64,000 bases of DNA from Taxillus chinensis. Taxonomy: Eukaryota > Streptophyta > Magnoliopsida > Santalales > Loranthaceae. The stretch spans positions 52,136,265 to 52,200,264 of the forward strand of contig CM042087.1 in NCBI GenBank assembly GCA_023512835.1. Direction: 5' to 3'. A program made the translations under genes and the position numbers. Below are positions 10,979 through 21,737 of this stretch, one piece after another. The first letter of the stretch is position 1, and every line of letters starts with the position of its first letter. Under the pieces are notes generated by a model, which searched no databases, had not been told where the DNA came from, and was given only the letters and a program-made list of their open reading frames with translations.

Positions 10979-11823
10979 GTCGTGGTTTCTCTTATACGAA
11001 ATTGAGCCATCAATATAATAGTTGGACGTGACCTTCGGATATTTCTCTTATCAGATTCGGTGGCCTCTGCTTGGTATTCTTGCTTAAGCAAATATTGTTT
11101 GACGTCCTCAAACCAAGGTTTTTCTTCAGTATGTCCTTCAATGGCCATGCAATGTGCAGGAGCATCTTGTATACGGATATCGAAAGACTGAACTTCTAAC
11201 TTTGTGTCTAGTCGAAGGAGGGAGGCTAAAATTGCCAGCGCGTCAGGGAGCTGGTTGTATTCCCTGGGCATATGCTCAAATGTGATGTCTTCGAATTGCT
11301 CAGCTAACTCTGCAACGTGCTTCCAATATGGGATTAATTTGTGGTTTCGAGTCTCCCATTCACCCCTTACTTGAAAAATGATGAGTGCCGAATCGCCGAA
11401 CACTCGTAATTTTTTGATTCCTTTGTGAATGGCTTCTTAAAGTCCCATCACACAAGCCTCATACTCTGCCATATTGTTTGTACAAGGGAAGGTTAACTTT
11501 GCCGCCATGGGGAAATGTTCGCCTTTTGGGGATATAAGGATGGCCCCGACACCGTGACCTAAGAGACTAGAGGCTCTATCGAACCACATCGTCCATATGT
11601 CTGATACTTCGGCCGAAATGATGTTAATGTGCTCATCTGGGAAGCCAATAGTCATGGGCTCAAAGTCTTTCAGCGCTCTATCTGCCAGATAGTCAGCTAT
11701 CGCACTTCCTTTTATGGCTTTTTGAGGTACGTAGATGATATCATACTCCGATAGGATCAAACTGCCATTTGGTGATTCTTCCAGAAATGGATGGTTTTTC
11801 CAAGAGATATTTAAGCGGATCAT
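10930..11823 (-). pseudogene. pol: element A second (archaeal-type) RNase H, frameshifted
   Basis: Two overlapping-register pieces (11437-11823 and 10930-11403) cover it. The N-terminal piece contains the tether (IKGSAIADYLADRAL) and the RNase H start MWFDRASSLLGHGVGAIL, with the Gly of the usual FDGASS replaced by Arg. The motif NNMAEYEACVMGL supplies the catalytic Glu. After a break near 11410-11437 the second piece continues with DSALIIFQVRGEWE and HMPREYNQLPDALA, matching the last Asp motifs. A second RNase H after the ordinary one is a known Tat-lineage trait. Confidence 0.8.
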
Positions 11824-12193
11824 GCCTTGAAATCAGCCATGTAGTATGATAAAGAGTGTATTGCCTCAATCTTCTCGTTATCCAGACAAGAGCACAGCAC
11901 GTCTTCTCCAAGGGCGTGTAGTTTTCTTCATTGATGGTGAACTTCTTGCTGAGGTAATAAATGGCCTGCTCCTTCTTGCCTGTAGAATCATGTTGCCCCA
12001 AGACACAACCCATCGCTGACTCCTGAACGGTCAAATATAAGATCAGAGGTCTATCCGGTACTGGTGGGATCAAAATGGGTGGATTAGACAGATATTGTTT
12101 GATCTTGTCAAAAGCTTCTTGACATTTGTCATTCCAAATTTTTGGGTTGTTCTTTCGTAAAGTCTTGAAAATGGGTTCACATGTGGCTGTCAA
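11741..12193 (-). pseudogene. pol: element A RT connection / first RNase H
   Basis: The open piece starts after the RT palm and includes WNDKCQEAFDKIKQYL, then the first RNase H with GCVLGQHDSTGKKEQAIYYL and the YTPLEKTCCALVW helix. The usual first catalytic Asp context is changed (LYLTVQESAMGCVLGQ), so this RNase H is probably inactive, as reported for Tat elements where the second copy takes over. The frame runs into the tether of the second RNase H. Confidence 0.75.
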
Positions 12194-12205
12194 CTGCGAA
12201 ATAAA

Positions 12206-13445
12206 TCAGGCAATATAATTCAGTCGCCCTAGGAATCCTCTAACCTCCTTGATGGTCTGTGGTGGCGGCATCTCTTGGATAGCTCGAACTTTATCTGGAT
12301 CGATTTCCACTCCTTTTTGGCTCACAATGAAACCCAACAGTTTTCCCGACATGGCTCCGAAAGTGCACTTTTCGGGGTTCAATTTCAGTTGATATTTCCG
12401 TAGCCTGTTGAAGAGCTTGCGGAGTACTTTAATATGATCTTCAGTGCTTCGAGATTTGGCTATCATGTCGTCCACATATACCTCGACTTCTTTGTGCATC
12501 ATGTCGTGGAATAGGGTCACCATGGCTCGCTGATAGGTTGCCCCTGCATTCCTTCAGGCCAAAAGGCATCACGTTATAGCAAAAGGTGCCCCAAAGTGTC
12601 GTGAATGTGGTCCTCTCTTTGTGTTCGGGGGCCATACGAATTTGATTATAGCCCGAGAAACCATCCATGAAGGAGAATAGGGCATGTTTTGCTGTATTAT
12701 CCACTAAGGTATCAATATGAGGAAGCGGGAAGTTGTCTTTCTGACTGGCCCAATTCAGATCTCTATAGTCGACACACATGCGTACTTTGCCTCCTTTCTT
12801 TGGTACTGGTACAACATTAGCGACCCATTCTGGATAGTGGGAGACACTTAGGAAACCTGCATCCCATTGCTTTTTGACTTCTTCTTTAATCTTTAGTATC
12901 ATTTCTGGCCTCATTCTTCGCAATTTCTGCTGTACTGGCTTGCACTCTGGCTTCACGGGTATGTGATGTTGCACTATATCTGTGTCTAATCCGGGCATAT
13001 CTTGGTATGACCATGCAAAAATGTCGATGTAGCTTCTTAACAGCTTGATTAACTTCCTCCTGATGTCGGTAGCTATCAAAGATCCCACCCTCAATTCTTT
13101 TGGTTCGGTTGTCGTCCCCAAATTCACTATTTCTACTGGGTCTTCACTTGGGACGGATAAACGGTCTTCCCTTTCCAATAGGCGTATAATCTCCCCCGGT
13201 AGCTCAGGTGTCTCTTCTATCTCATTCTCATCAGCTTCAAACACGGGCTGCTCCCAGTTTGGACTTTGGTCAAACCTTTGGCATCTCGTTTCGCTTTCGC
13301 ATACTAGGTTTTCATTGACATTGTGATACCTGCTTATAAGAGAATGACAAGTTGGTAACCAAATATGATATGCATATGTGATGAATGGCATGCCCCATGA
13401 GAGATTTGGAAAACACATTTTATTGGAAGGTTTAAGGAAAAACAA
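12206..13445 (-). pseudogene. pol: element A reverse transcriptase, one frameshift
   Basis: Two frames overlap at 12441-12523. The upstream part (12530-13445) has the connector GLDTDIVQHHIPVKPECKPV, the finger motif VPKKGGKVRMCVDYRDLN, and SFMDGFSGYNQIRMAPEH with FCYNVMPFGLK. The downstream part (12206-12523) carries the active site YVDDMIAKS (complement of about 12468-12479), followed by LNPEKCTFGAMSGKLLGF and the thumb FLGRLNYI. The catalytic Asp pair is intact; the single shift near 12530 breaks the polyprotein. Confidence 0.85.
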
Positions 13446-13506
13446 ATGTTCACAGCTTCAAAGTACATTAAAATAGAATACATTAAATCCCAGTGACCCG
13501 TAAGCA

Positions 13507-13950
13507 TTACATTATGGGGAGGTCCAGGCTGGTCCAATTGTTCAGTGGCTGGTTGGGATCCTCTCGCACTAACTGAACCATCCCGCTTGGTGCATGCTCA
13601 TTTATGTCCAGTACGGCTACAGTCCCCGTCTTGGGCTCAGGTTGGCTCTTGCGGATAAACCCTCCACTTCGGAATGTAACATTCAAAGGGGGAAAACTTC
13701 TCCTTTCTTCTTGTACTGGCCTTTTCTGCAATCTTGCCATTCTGACTTCCCTCTTCTTGATAGCTTCTCTCTGTCTGTCAGCTTTTGTAGGGACGTAGCC
13801 TAGCCCAAACTTTTCGGTATTTTCTCGGATGGTCAGGGCTTTTCGAGATTTGGCTATCATGTCGGAGGAACCTTTTGAGGTAGGGGTTTTGTCTCTTCCG
13901 GTACCCATTCCGGGGTTAGGCCCTGTGGTGGATGATTTGTAGAGTATTGT
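13507..13950 (-). pseudogene. pol: element A gag-pol linker with G-patch-like motif, truncated
   Basis: The peptide contains KFGLGYVPTKADRQREAIKKR, a glycine-containing G-patch-like stretch found between protease and RT in many Tat/Athila-type plant gypsy elements, followed by FPPLNVTFRSGGF. The open frame extends upstream to 14025 only because it reads antisense through LTR fragment F; real element A homology ends near 13950. A 23-nt block coding DMIAKSR is identical to the RT active-site downstream block. Confidence 0.6.
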
Positions 13951-13959
13951 CGTTGTTGT

Positions 13960-14978
13960 TATAATATATATATGTAAAACCATATAGGTGTGATCTCCTA
14001 TATGGATGTTGGCCTTCAATGGCATATTTTATTTTGTTTTGATGTTACGTCCGGGGTATGGGAACTCACGGGGTTCGTTGTGTGGCAGTGGGCCTTGGAG
14101 GCGGTTGGGAATGTCTGTGTTGTTTGTTAGGCTTTGTTCCGTTGTAGGTTCACGTGGGGAAACCTTGAGGCTTCCGAGGGAAGAATATACTTGATATAAT
14201 GATTGTTGATCGAGATGCATGCTATGTGTTTGATTATATGCCTGTGTAGCTGTGATGCATGCTATGTATTTGATTATATGCATGTGTGGCTGTGATGTAC
14301 GTTATATGTTTGATTGTATGCCTGTGTGGCTGAGATTGGAGCCTGTGTGGCTGGAGCCTTCGAGGCTGGTTATGGAGCCCAGTGGCTGTGCCCGTGGCTG
14401 GTTATGGAGCCCAGTGGCTGTGGAAGCCCGTGGCTGGTTATGGAGCCTGTGTCGCTGTGACAATGGTTGTACCTGTTGATGTGGCTTGTTTGTGTATAAA
14501 TGTTAATTATGGCCTATCTGTATAGTATTGCCACAACACTGCACTCGTGCACATCAACATGTAGATGTTAGGAGCATGGGATGGGTTGGGGAGACATGAT
14601 CCCTACGAGGCGTGGTTGCTCACCCCTCCCATTGTGTTTTGTTTACTTTTCAGGAACCTACAGGCGTTAGGAGGGAACACCAAGGTGGAGGACAGTTCTG
14701 CTTTGCCTTGTTTAATATTATTTTGTGTTGTTAATTTTTGTGGATCTTTGTAACCCCAGTGGGGAGATATTGTAAGGAAAAATTAAATTGTAATAAAGAC
14801 ACGTTTGGTTTGTAACATTTATTGTGGTTTGAAATTAATAATATGATTTTGTTTTTGTGAATATTTATTGTGGATGTGCGTAAAGTCCTATGTGGAAGTA
14901 ATCCAACCCCTTGCCCATCGGGTGGGTAAAGGGGAGTCATGAACCGGTTTCCTCGGGTTGGAAATCCGGGGCATGACA
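13960..14978 (+). mobile_element. LTR fragment F (chromovirus type), 5'-truncated
   Basis: From GTAAAACCATATAGGTGTGA onward it matches the second half of LTRs B1 and D: GTGATCTCCTATATG, the GGAGACATGATCCCTAC block, TTGCTCACCCCTCC, a CAG acceptor at 14651-14653, GAACCTACAGGCGTTAGG, and the terminal TTTCCTCGGGTTGGAAATCC...CATGACA ending at 14978. The U3 and TATA part is missing. No PBS follows, so it is not attached to an internal region on this side. Confidence 0.8.
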
Positions 14979-15512
14979 CATCCAATCACATGAACACAGC
15001 TGTAACGATCGAGGTTCTCTCTTGCTCTCTCTCTCTCCTCCCAAAAGTTCCACAGTGGCTAGGGTTTCCTTTTCCCCTCCCAAAAATATAGAATATATAT
15101 GTATATATATATAACAAAGAAAACGCACTACACTAGGTCGATGTGGCTTAGAACACGCGTCACCTTCGTGTCTACCTTAGCTACTCCAGATCACTTGATA
15201 CTGCAGATCTATCCGAGCTAGCCACACTATGGATTACTCCAGGACTACCGAGTCCGAGGGATCCCTCAAATTAGTGGGATCGCTCGGTTCCTTACTCCGT
15301 GTTAAGGGATCGGCGGGATGCTTACTCCGTCTTAAGGGATCGCTTGGATTCTTACTCCGGCTCCCGGATGATTTGACCACGATGATCCGGATTTGACCAT
15401 GATCCTCCTTTGCTCACTCCAACATACTAGAAAACACATAAAAGCCAGAATTTTAGCATCATAAGGCCTGTCCCAACCTCTAACTCTTTGAACTAGGACA
15501 TGGGTCCTCACA
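14979..15512 (-). repeat. element G 3' LTR, partial
   Basis: In the sense of the element the LTR starts TGTGAGGACCC (complement of 15512) right after the PPT. The U3 contains CGGAGTAAG motifs (15291-15360). A TATA-like AT run (~15090-15115) is followed by GAAACCCTAGCC and a GA-rich leader. The end is not reached: the sequence meets LTR fragment F at 14978. By comparison with B1/D/H, more than half of the LTR is missing. Confidence 0.65.
15291..15360 (-). promoter_or_regulatory. CGGAGTAAG motifs, exact 30-bp spacing, in LTR G
   Basis: CTTACTCCG (sense strand of G: CGGAGTAAG) begins at 15291, 15321 and 15351, separated by TTAAGGGATCG-type text. A weaker site lies at 15234. CCGGATTTGACC follows at about 15385-15400. 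The motif is the same as in the copia C LTR and in the same sense orientation. Confidence 0.6.
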
Positions 15513-15526
15513 TCCTCCTCCCCTTA
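15513..15526 (-). promoter_or_regulatory. element G polypurine tract
   Basis: Minus strand TAAGGGGAGGAGGA directly precedes the LTR start TGTGAGG. A TTTTCG...CGAAAA inverted repeat lies next to it (15531-15547), as in B1, D and E. Confidence 0.75.
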
Positions 15527-15919
15527 AAAATTTTCGCCCTCGAAAAGGCTACCCCGTGTCTCTCACGATTCAACCACAGGGACTAACACAGAAACACATA
15601 ATACATCCCCTTTCACATGAATACCACATAACAACTCATGAAATAACACAAGTATGCACAACACATCACACTTTGTACTCCTCTACACCAACATGCCACA
15701 ATGCCAATACATGAGAACTCCTCCACACACATTTACCACAACACAAGGCGCCACTTTAAACACACATTCCAACCACACTTGCATAGAATACACAATTAGA
15801 AAACATTATTTATTTCACATACTCAGCACCAACTATGTAAAACAAAATACACATAAATGCACAAGGCTATGCAAAATAAACAATACGCAGAACACACTAG
15901 CCTCCTCCCCCCCTTTAAG
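15527..15919 (-). other. element G 3' UTR
   Basis: Between the pol end and the PPT. It is rich in CACA-type text on the plus strand and has no domain. The equivalent interval in B1 and D is also noncoding. Confidence 0.5.
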
Positions 15920-16260
15920 ACTGTTCGCCCTCGAACAACTCAGGAAACTAATCGCGTATCATGAACACTCATTCTCAAGTCTCCTCCTCAATGCCCTAAT
16001 GTGTCCACAAGACACAAACTAAAGGAACGGTTTTTCAAAGTAAAATCTTGTCCCACCGATCTAGGACTCGAATAGGAGTCTCCACAATAGTAATATCATC
16101 TACAATATCTAAATCTCCCCAATCTATCACATGCGCTGGATCAGGATGGTCTTTCCTCAACTGGGACACATGAAACACACTATGCACTTGAATCAAATGC
16201 AGACGGAGCGCTAAACGATAAGCCACTGGACCAACTCGCTCTAGGATCTCAAAAGGTCCA
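15920..16260 (-). pseudogene. pol: element G integrase tail / chromodomain region
   Basis: The open piece 16035-16226 reads AYRLALRLHLIQVHSVFHVS and QLRKDHPDPAHVIDWGDLDI, matching the integrase C-terminus of B1 and D. The remaining ~100 bp toward 15920 aligns with the chromodomain end (FEDEQ) by nucleotide similarity but is out of frame. Chromodomains direct chromovirus insertion to marked chromatin. Confidence 0.65.
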
Positions 16261-16427
16261 ATATACCATGGAGATAGCTTGGAACTTTTTCCAAACTAGT
16301 GATGCCCTATCCTCGGGGAAACTCGAAGAAACACATGATCCCCCACAGCAAGCTCCAATGGTCTCCTCCTCTTGTTAGCATAAGATTTTTGCCTGCTTTG
16401 AGCTGTAAGCAACCGCTACCAAATCAC

Positions 16428-17390
16428 TCAGACTTTCTCGGTGGCATCCAGCACTAACTGTGGTCCCAACAAAGTTGTCTCATCGGCTTCAGCCCAACAC
16501 AGGGGTGACCTGCAAGGTCTACCATACAACGCCTCATATGGAGCCATCCCAATGGAGGCTTGATAACTATTGTTATAGGCAAACTCCACCAATGGAAGGT
16601 GGGTGGCCCATGAACCCCCAAAATCCATCATACAAGCTCTAAGCGTGTCCTCCAAAGTTTGGATAGTCCTCTCCGATTGCCCATCAGTCTCAGGATGAAA
16701 GGTTGTACTCAAGCTTAACTCAGTGCCCAAAGTCTCCTGCAAACCCTTCCAAAACCAAGAAGTAAAACGGGCATCATGGTTGGATACAATAGACATAGGC
16801 ACACCAAGCAACCTCACAATCTCATCAATATAAAACAGGCTAAGGTTACTCATGCTCCCTTTCTCCTTGATTGCCAAGAAATATGCCGACTTAGTCAGAC
16901 GGTCAATAATGACCCATATCATATTTTCCCCTCCCGACGTGGGTGGAAGTCCAGTCACAAAATTCATCATGATATGGTCCCACTTCTATTGCTTGTCACT
17001 GGTGTTCAGCCTTCACTTGCTGACAAGTTAGGCAATGTGAGACAAACTTTGCCATAATCCTCTTCATCCCTAGCCACCAAAGCTGCTTTCGAAGGGAATG
17101 GTACATCTTGGTGCCACCGGATGCACTGCTAACCTCGAAGCATGAAATGCCCTTATCACTTCCCCCCGAAGGGAAGATTTCACAAAAAACCTCCCTCAAA
17201 ACCTCAACTCACATTTCTCTCCCAATGCCCACTCCTCCGCAAGCTCTTTGGCCTCCACCTTAGCACAAAGCTTACCACACTCCTCATTCCCATGCTGACC
17301 CTCCTGGACACAAGTATATATCTCAGACACAACCACAATAGGACTCGAAATGGCCCGATCATCACAAATAGATAACTGCAATGAAGCCAC
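16428..17390 (-). pseudogene. pol: element G integrase core and zinc finger
   Basis: The core piece 16428-16970 starts MMNFVTGLPPTSGGENMIWV (the residue at the usual first catalytic Asp is not clear; the local context reads MNFVTGLPP). It contains SNHDARFTSWFWKGL, where the second Asp is kept, and HPETDGQSERTIQTLED with the catalytic Glu. The piece 16996-17199 has the HHCC finger, GGTKMYHSLRKQLWWLGMKR then HCLTCQQVKAEHQ. The piece 17196-17390 covers the region before it. Several frame changes separate them. Homology to B1 and D is high. Confidence 0.75.
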
Positions 17391-17692
17391 CTACTCCATC
17401 ATCCTTCACTCTCTCGAGGCAACCTGAGTTTGACCCTTCCAACTCAAGGCATTAGCCACTAGATTCCCCTTTCTAGGAGTATAACTCAAGGTGAAATCAA
17501 ACTGCTAAAGGTACTCCATCCATCTCCTCTGTCGTAGATTCAGATCCCTTTGAGTAAACGCATACTGAAAACTCTTATGATCTAAATACACCACAAACCC
17601 CTCTCCCAATAGGTAGTGCTGCCAACTCTTCAATGCAAAAATAATAGCTACCAACTCCAAGTTATGGGTCCAGTAGTTCTACTCGTGAGGCT
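17391..17692 (-). pseudogene. pol: element G RNase H, 3' part
   Basis: By nucleotide match to B1 (29640-29860) this encodes the C-terminal RNase H, with the YTPGK- and ADALSRK-like end. It is broken by stops. It is separated from its N-terminal part by solo LTR J1. Confidence 0.6.
17688..17692 (+). repeat. J1 target-site duplication, left (AGGCT)
   Basis: AGGCT here and at 19200-19204 flank J1 exactly. Confidence 0.9.
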
Positions 17693-19199
17693 TGATAACG
17701 TGCATTTTATGCCATTATTCTAGTGTTTATGTAGGGTGTTTAAGAGCATGATTAGAGCCTTATTGTATTATATTTCACATATATCTGCTCTAACCCCTAG
17801 GAAGATGCTATTTGCAAATACATGCGTTTTTAAGCTGTTTTGCTAGGTTTTGGAGATCACTTTTGACCAAGTATATGGCATCAAACCAATTGGCATGCAG
17901 AACAAACATTTCTCAGCATGATATCCGCTATCTCCCATAGAAGTTTCAGAGCAATCGGACGTGAACGGCAATTGGACTGAAATGGCGTGCAAGCATATGT
18001 TTGCTTATCTGCTTTCTACAAGATGCAAGGAAGCTTGGGGAAGAATTTCAGCTAATTTGGAGGTGCACGCCAATTGGGCATATGACGTTCAAATTGACGT
18101 GCAGCCATATTTTTGCACCGATCCAGTCGTTTTTCTATGCTGATCATTCTTTCCTAAATGGCCTTGTCCATATTGTGCTTGGATTGAGAGATTTTAAAGT
18201 TTGTAGTGTCATTTATGAAAACTACATCGTTTTGATAGATGGGCTAGGGTACACTTTATAACACACATCAAGGCCCATCCATTCTCTATAAATAGAGGTT
18301 CTACACGTCCAAGTGGAGGGGGCTACACATTCTACACGTTTTCAAAGAGAGAGAGAGACGTTTTGGAGGCTGTTCCTGACCTAGGAGAGCAGCCATCGCA
18401 GCCGTCGCGGATTTTAGAAACTTGGGTTGAAGCTTTGCTGTGCGCGTGGATAAGAAGAAGATGTTGAGCTTTTCTGCTTTGTTTTTGCTTCTAATCATGT
18501 GTGAGTAGTTTCCTTTATCTAGGGGAGCAATGTAGTCCCCTATGTTGTCAAACTGATTGATTGAATTTTGAGTTTGTTTAATTGAGATTGCATGTTTTAT
18601 GAATCTGTTCTTCATCTTTTAATATCTGGGCTGTACACCTGGGTTTTCTTAGCCTTAGTCTGAGGCTGATCTTTGATTCATAACTTATTTGTGATTGGTG
18701 TGACCATTATCCTATCATGGGTATGATAATTAGGCTTTGCATGTTGATGTCATGATGACCATTCAGGCAGACAGCACTTAGAAGGGCTGGCAATGACCAA
18801 TTGCAGTACCTTGGCTTAGTTATAGCATGTTATCAATTAAATAATCTCAAGAACCTTTAAATCAGTAGAAGCAGCGTAGGGAGGTGAAGTTGTGACCCTA
18901 GATGCCTTTAATCCTTGAATCTTAATCATAAAACAACTTGCTTTCTTTGTTTATTCAGAAAACCAAATAAAAAATAGATCTTTAGTTATAAAAAGAATTC
19001 ATTTTTGTCAAGACATTTTATAGGGCAAGAGTAGTTGAGTGGTTTGATTTAAAAAACTAGAAAACTAGGCTAATCCCTGTGGGTTCGACCCCTTGCTTGC
19101 TGCTATTCTTTTAGTGCAAACTTAGGGAATTTATTATCTTGAAGAGAGATTTTACGACATTAGCTAGCTCTTTTAGAGAGGCTAAAAATCTGTCTGTCA
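17693..19199 (+). mobile_element. solo LTR J1 (1507 bp)
   Basis: It starts TGATAACGTGC and ends ATCTGTCTGTCA, flanked by a perfect 5-bp duplication AGGCT, and lies inside element G RNase H, whose homology to B1 resumes immediately. No internal region is present, so it is a solo LTR produced by recombination. The TATA box is at 18285-18294 (TCTATAAATA). An ACGT-type palindrome relic lies at 18215-18236. The family is the same as J3, whose flanking PPT region suggests an Athila-like gypsy. Confidence 0.9.
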
Positions 19200-19204
19200 A
19201 GGCT
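19200..19204 (+). repeat. J1 target-site duplication, right (AGGCT)
   Basis: Matches 17688-17692. Confidence 0.9.
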
Positions 19205-19443
19205 TCAACTACCTTGAACCATAGGCTATAACTTGCCTCTCTTGCATCAATACACAGCCCAAACCCACTCAAGAGGCATCACAATACACCTCATATGGAA
19301 CTCCCTCCTACGGCAAACTCAAGACTGGTGTTGTGGTCAAACAAGTCTTCAATTTCTCGAAGGCTTGCTGACACGCCTCAGTCCACTCAAACTTTGCTCC
19401 CTTCCTCATCAGAGTTATCATAAGGGCTGCTAGACGAGAAAAT
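19205..19443 (-). pseudogene. pol: element G RNase H, 5' part
   Basis: The minus strand matches B1 around 29400-29620: the start of RNase H, with the CDAS-type catalytic Asp region and the CVLM block recognisable by nucleotide similarity. The frame is broken. It lies between J1 and H2. Confidence 0.65.
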
Positions 19444-21298
19444 TATCACGCCCCAATTTCCTTTCACTTGGAAATGGGTAATGACCGCCCTTGCCCGCAC
19501 CCAAAGGGTCAAGGGGTTGGTGCAAGCACCTAAAAGAAAAAGGACTTGACATGGGTGCTGTCCCAAACTTGTACAACCAGGCTACATGCCACGGGGCATG
19601 CTCCTGCTCCCAAACCATGCATACAACCACAAATTAAATGATAATCATATCTCAATTTATTACATTTCAAAGGGGCTCAAAGTCTATTACAACTCAGTTG
19701 GGGAAAAACTCCCATCAAACCATAATATATTCTGTTTACAAATAATCCAAACCATAAAAGCACAATTCCACAAAAACAATGAAATTAATAAAATCTTCAG
19801 CCTCAGTAGCCTACCACCACAGCTCTTTCACATACCGCCCGCTAGACCCGCAAAAGAACAATTTATAGGAGGGGTGAACAAACCATAGCTCAGTAGGGTT
19901 TCAGTCTCCCTTGACCCGTCCCACTCTACAATATGCATGACAAGTGTATGCTTGTGCTCGTGTAGTGCCTAAAGCTAAACAGCACACATCACCCAGTAAC
20001 ACACCATTTACCTGTGCCCACACTGGAGGGCAGAGGACACCCCGCCACCACGGCAACATGACATACCACACCCAGGCGAATGTTGCATGGTCACCAATGC
20101 AACATTTTCCACCCGAGTCAGATATGGCCATCACCTCCTCGGATGCCATACCTACCCTCAGGAAATGGGTGCAAACTTAGCCCACCGTCGTGAGTGCTAC
20201 ACCGAGACTCAGGACCGCAGTCCTGGCCAAATCTCAAAGGGGGTCCAGTAGTTGTGCCTGGCCCATAAGTTATCTCAACCCATAAGTGTTTGGGTACTCA
20301 TTCTCAAATACAAGTTCACAAAGATCTCAACGAAATACATTACAAGTACATCTCAAGAAACACAGCTCAAACGCAAGTGTAACTCGAAGAATGCAACTCA
20401 GGCATACATCTCAACTCGGTACAAAGTAACTCAGAGAGCACAACTCAAATATATCAATGCAACTCAGCAAGCATAACTCAGATATATCGGTGTAAATCAA
20501 CGGTGCATTCGGCTCATACGGGCAACAAGATTCACTAACATTCACGGTTTACGATTCTACCAACATAGGTGTTTTTGAGGCTGTTTTTGGCAAATCTTTA
20601 GACAAATTCAACTCATGATTGTTACCCAAATCACTCTATTTTTCACACAAGGGACTTCTAGCTAAATGGGGCAGCCAAAAGAAGCAAAATGAAGGGTGCA
20701 CGTCATATGGGCCATATGGCGTGCGGGGGTATTTTTGGCTCCCTACATTCTACACACCTCAAGGGATGTCCGGGGTAAATTTTCGGGGCAATTGGACCTG
20801 CACACCAATTGGGGATATGGCGTGCAAATTGGCGTGCAGCCATGTTTTTGCACGGTTTTCTTTTGTTTTGTTATTCTAAAGACTTCTCTCTAAAGAACCC
20901 ACCTCCAATTCCGGTTAGTTTGTAAATTATTAGGTGTTAAACCTAGGATACAAGGCCTATTTTCAATTCCAACCTCTACACTCATGCTTAACCACCCATC
21001 CAGACAAACCCAGGCCATCCAAACCAATTTTCCCTCAGATATCTATTGAAAATCTCACAATAAACCAACACGCGCTTATATATATATAGGTATATACTCA
21101 GCATCACATCCATGACAGGTAAAAATATAGAATTTTGTGAGAGTTTCACGGGTTGATCAAGAAATCCCTACCTCAAGATACAACGATCTGGGAATACAAC
21201 AGATCGTTGTATCCTAGCTACCTCGACGCCTCCGGTCTCCCGTCGTTAGCAGGAATCTCAGATCGTCGGCCTTGGATCGTCTCCCTCCCTCTCTGGCC

Positions 21299-21300
<2 letters not shown>

Positions 21301-21339
<39 letters not shown>
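21301..21339. repeat. (CT)n microsatellite in LTR H2
   Basis: About 19 uninterrupted CT units, the counterpart of the GA run at 50192-50217 in H1. It lies in the transcribed leader of the LTR. Confidence 0.95.
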
Positions 21340-21341
<2 letters not shown>

Positions 21342-21418
21342 CCTAACGGCTGCTAGGGTTTGTAAATGAGAAATCCCCTAATTTTTAACCCCTTTTTCTT
21401 TATATATTTTCCCACATA

Positions 21419-21440
21419 ATCAAAACGACGTAGTTTTGAT
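21419..21440. promoter_or_regulatory. 22-bp ACGT-centred palindrome, LTR H2
   Basis: ATCAAAAC and GTTTTGAT arms around GACGTA. The same element occurs in LTRs B1, D, E, J1 (diverged) and J3. Confidence 0.75.
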
Positions 21441-21737
21441 TAATTTAAAGCCCAGCATCTAAAAGTCCAAAGGCCAAGGTTTTCTAACCCATCTCCTAAG
21501 CTCAACAGCCCAATTCATTAAGCCCAACAAACATTAAAATAAATCCCTCAAATAAATATTATTTATGATATGTGAAATTCCCAAAATACCCCTCAGGGCC
21601 TCGAACTCTAACTTGAGCCCAAGTATAGTCAAAATTCTCCATTCGATTAGCACATCACTGTTTTGATGTTCATTCTCTAAGACAAGGTCTCTTACTTAAG
21701 GCTAACTCCAAGAACCCCTCAAACACGGGTGCTTACA

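Larger units (their letters stand above)
4431..13950 (-). mobile_element. element A: Tat-type Ty3/gypsy, 5'-truncated
   Basis: Read on the minus strand the order is truncated gag-pol linker, RT, RNase H, a second archaeal-type RNase H, integrase, long 3' UTR with a tandem array, PPT, and a 3.18-kb 3' LTR. RT before integrase defines Ty3/gypsy. The extra RNase H after the ordinary one, the long LTR, and tandem repeats between integrase and the 3' LTR are known hallmarks of the Tat/Ogre lineage. Gag, the PBS and the 5' LTR are absent: homology stops near 13950, where LTR fragment F begins. Confidence 0.85.
19444..21737 (-). mobile_element. LTR H2, probably solo, no clear TSD
   Basis: It is the reverse complement of the H1 family: the sense start TGTAAGCACCC (complement of 21737) resembles TGTAAGGACCC, and the sense end ...GGGGCGTGATA (complement of 19444) has the terminal CA changed to TA. 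It carries a long CT run (21301-21339, sense GA), the 22-bp ACGT palindrome (21419-21440), and a GTAGGG donor (complement of 21171). The expected acceptor CAG is mutated (about 19850). Flanks are AAAAT and TACCC, so no TSD remains. Element G RT/RNase H homology continues on both sides. Confidence 0.8.

Noticed and set aside
15654..16022. 122-codon plus-strand ORF
   Set aside because: Antisense to the 3' UTR and pol end of element G; CACA-rich composition.
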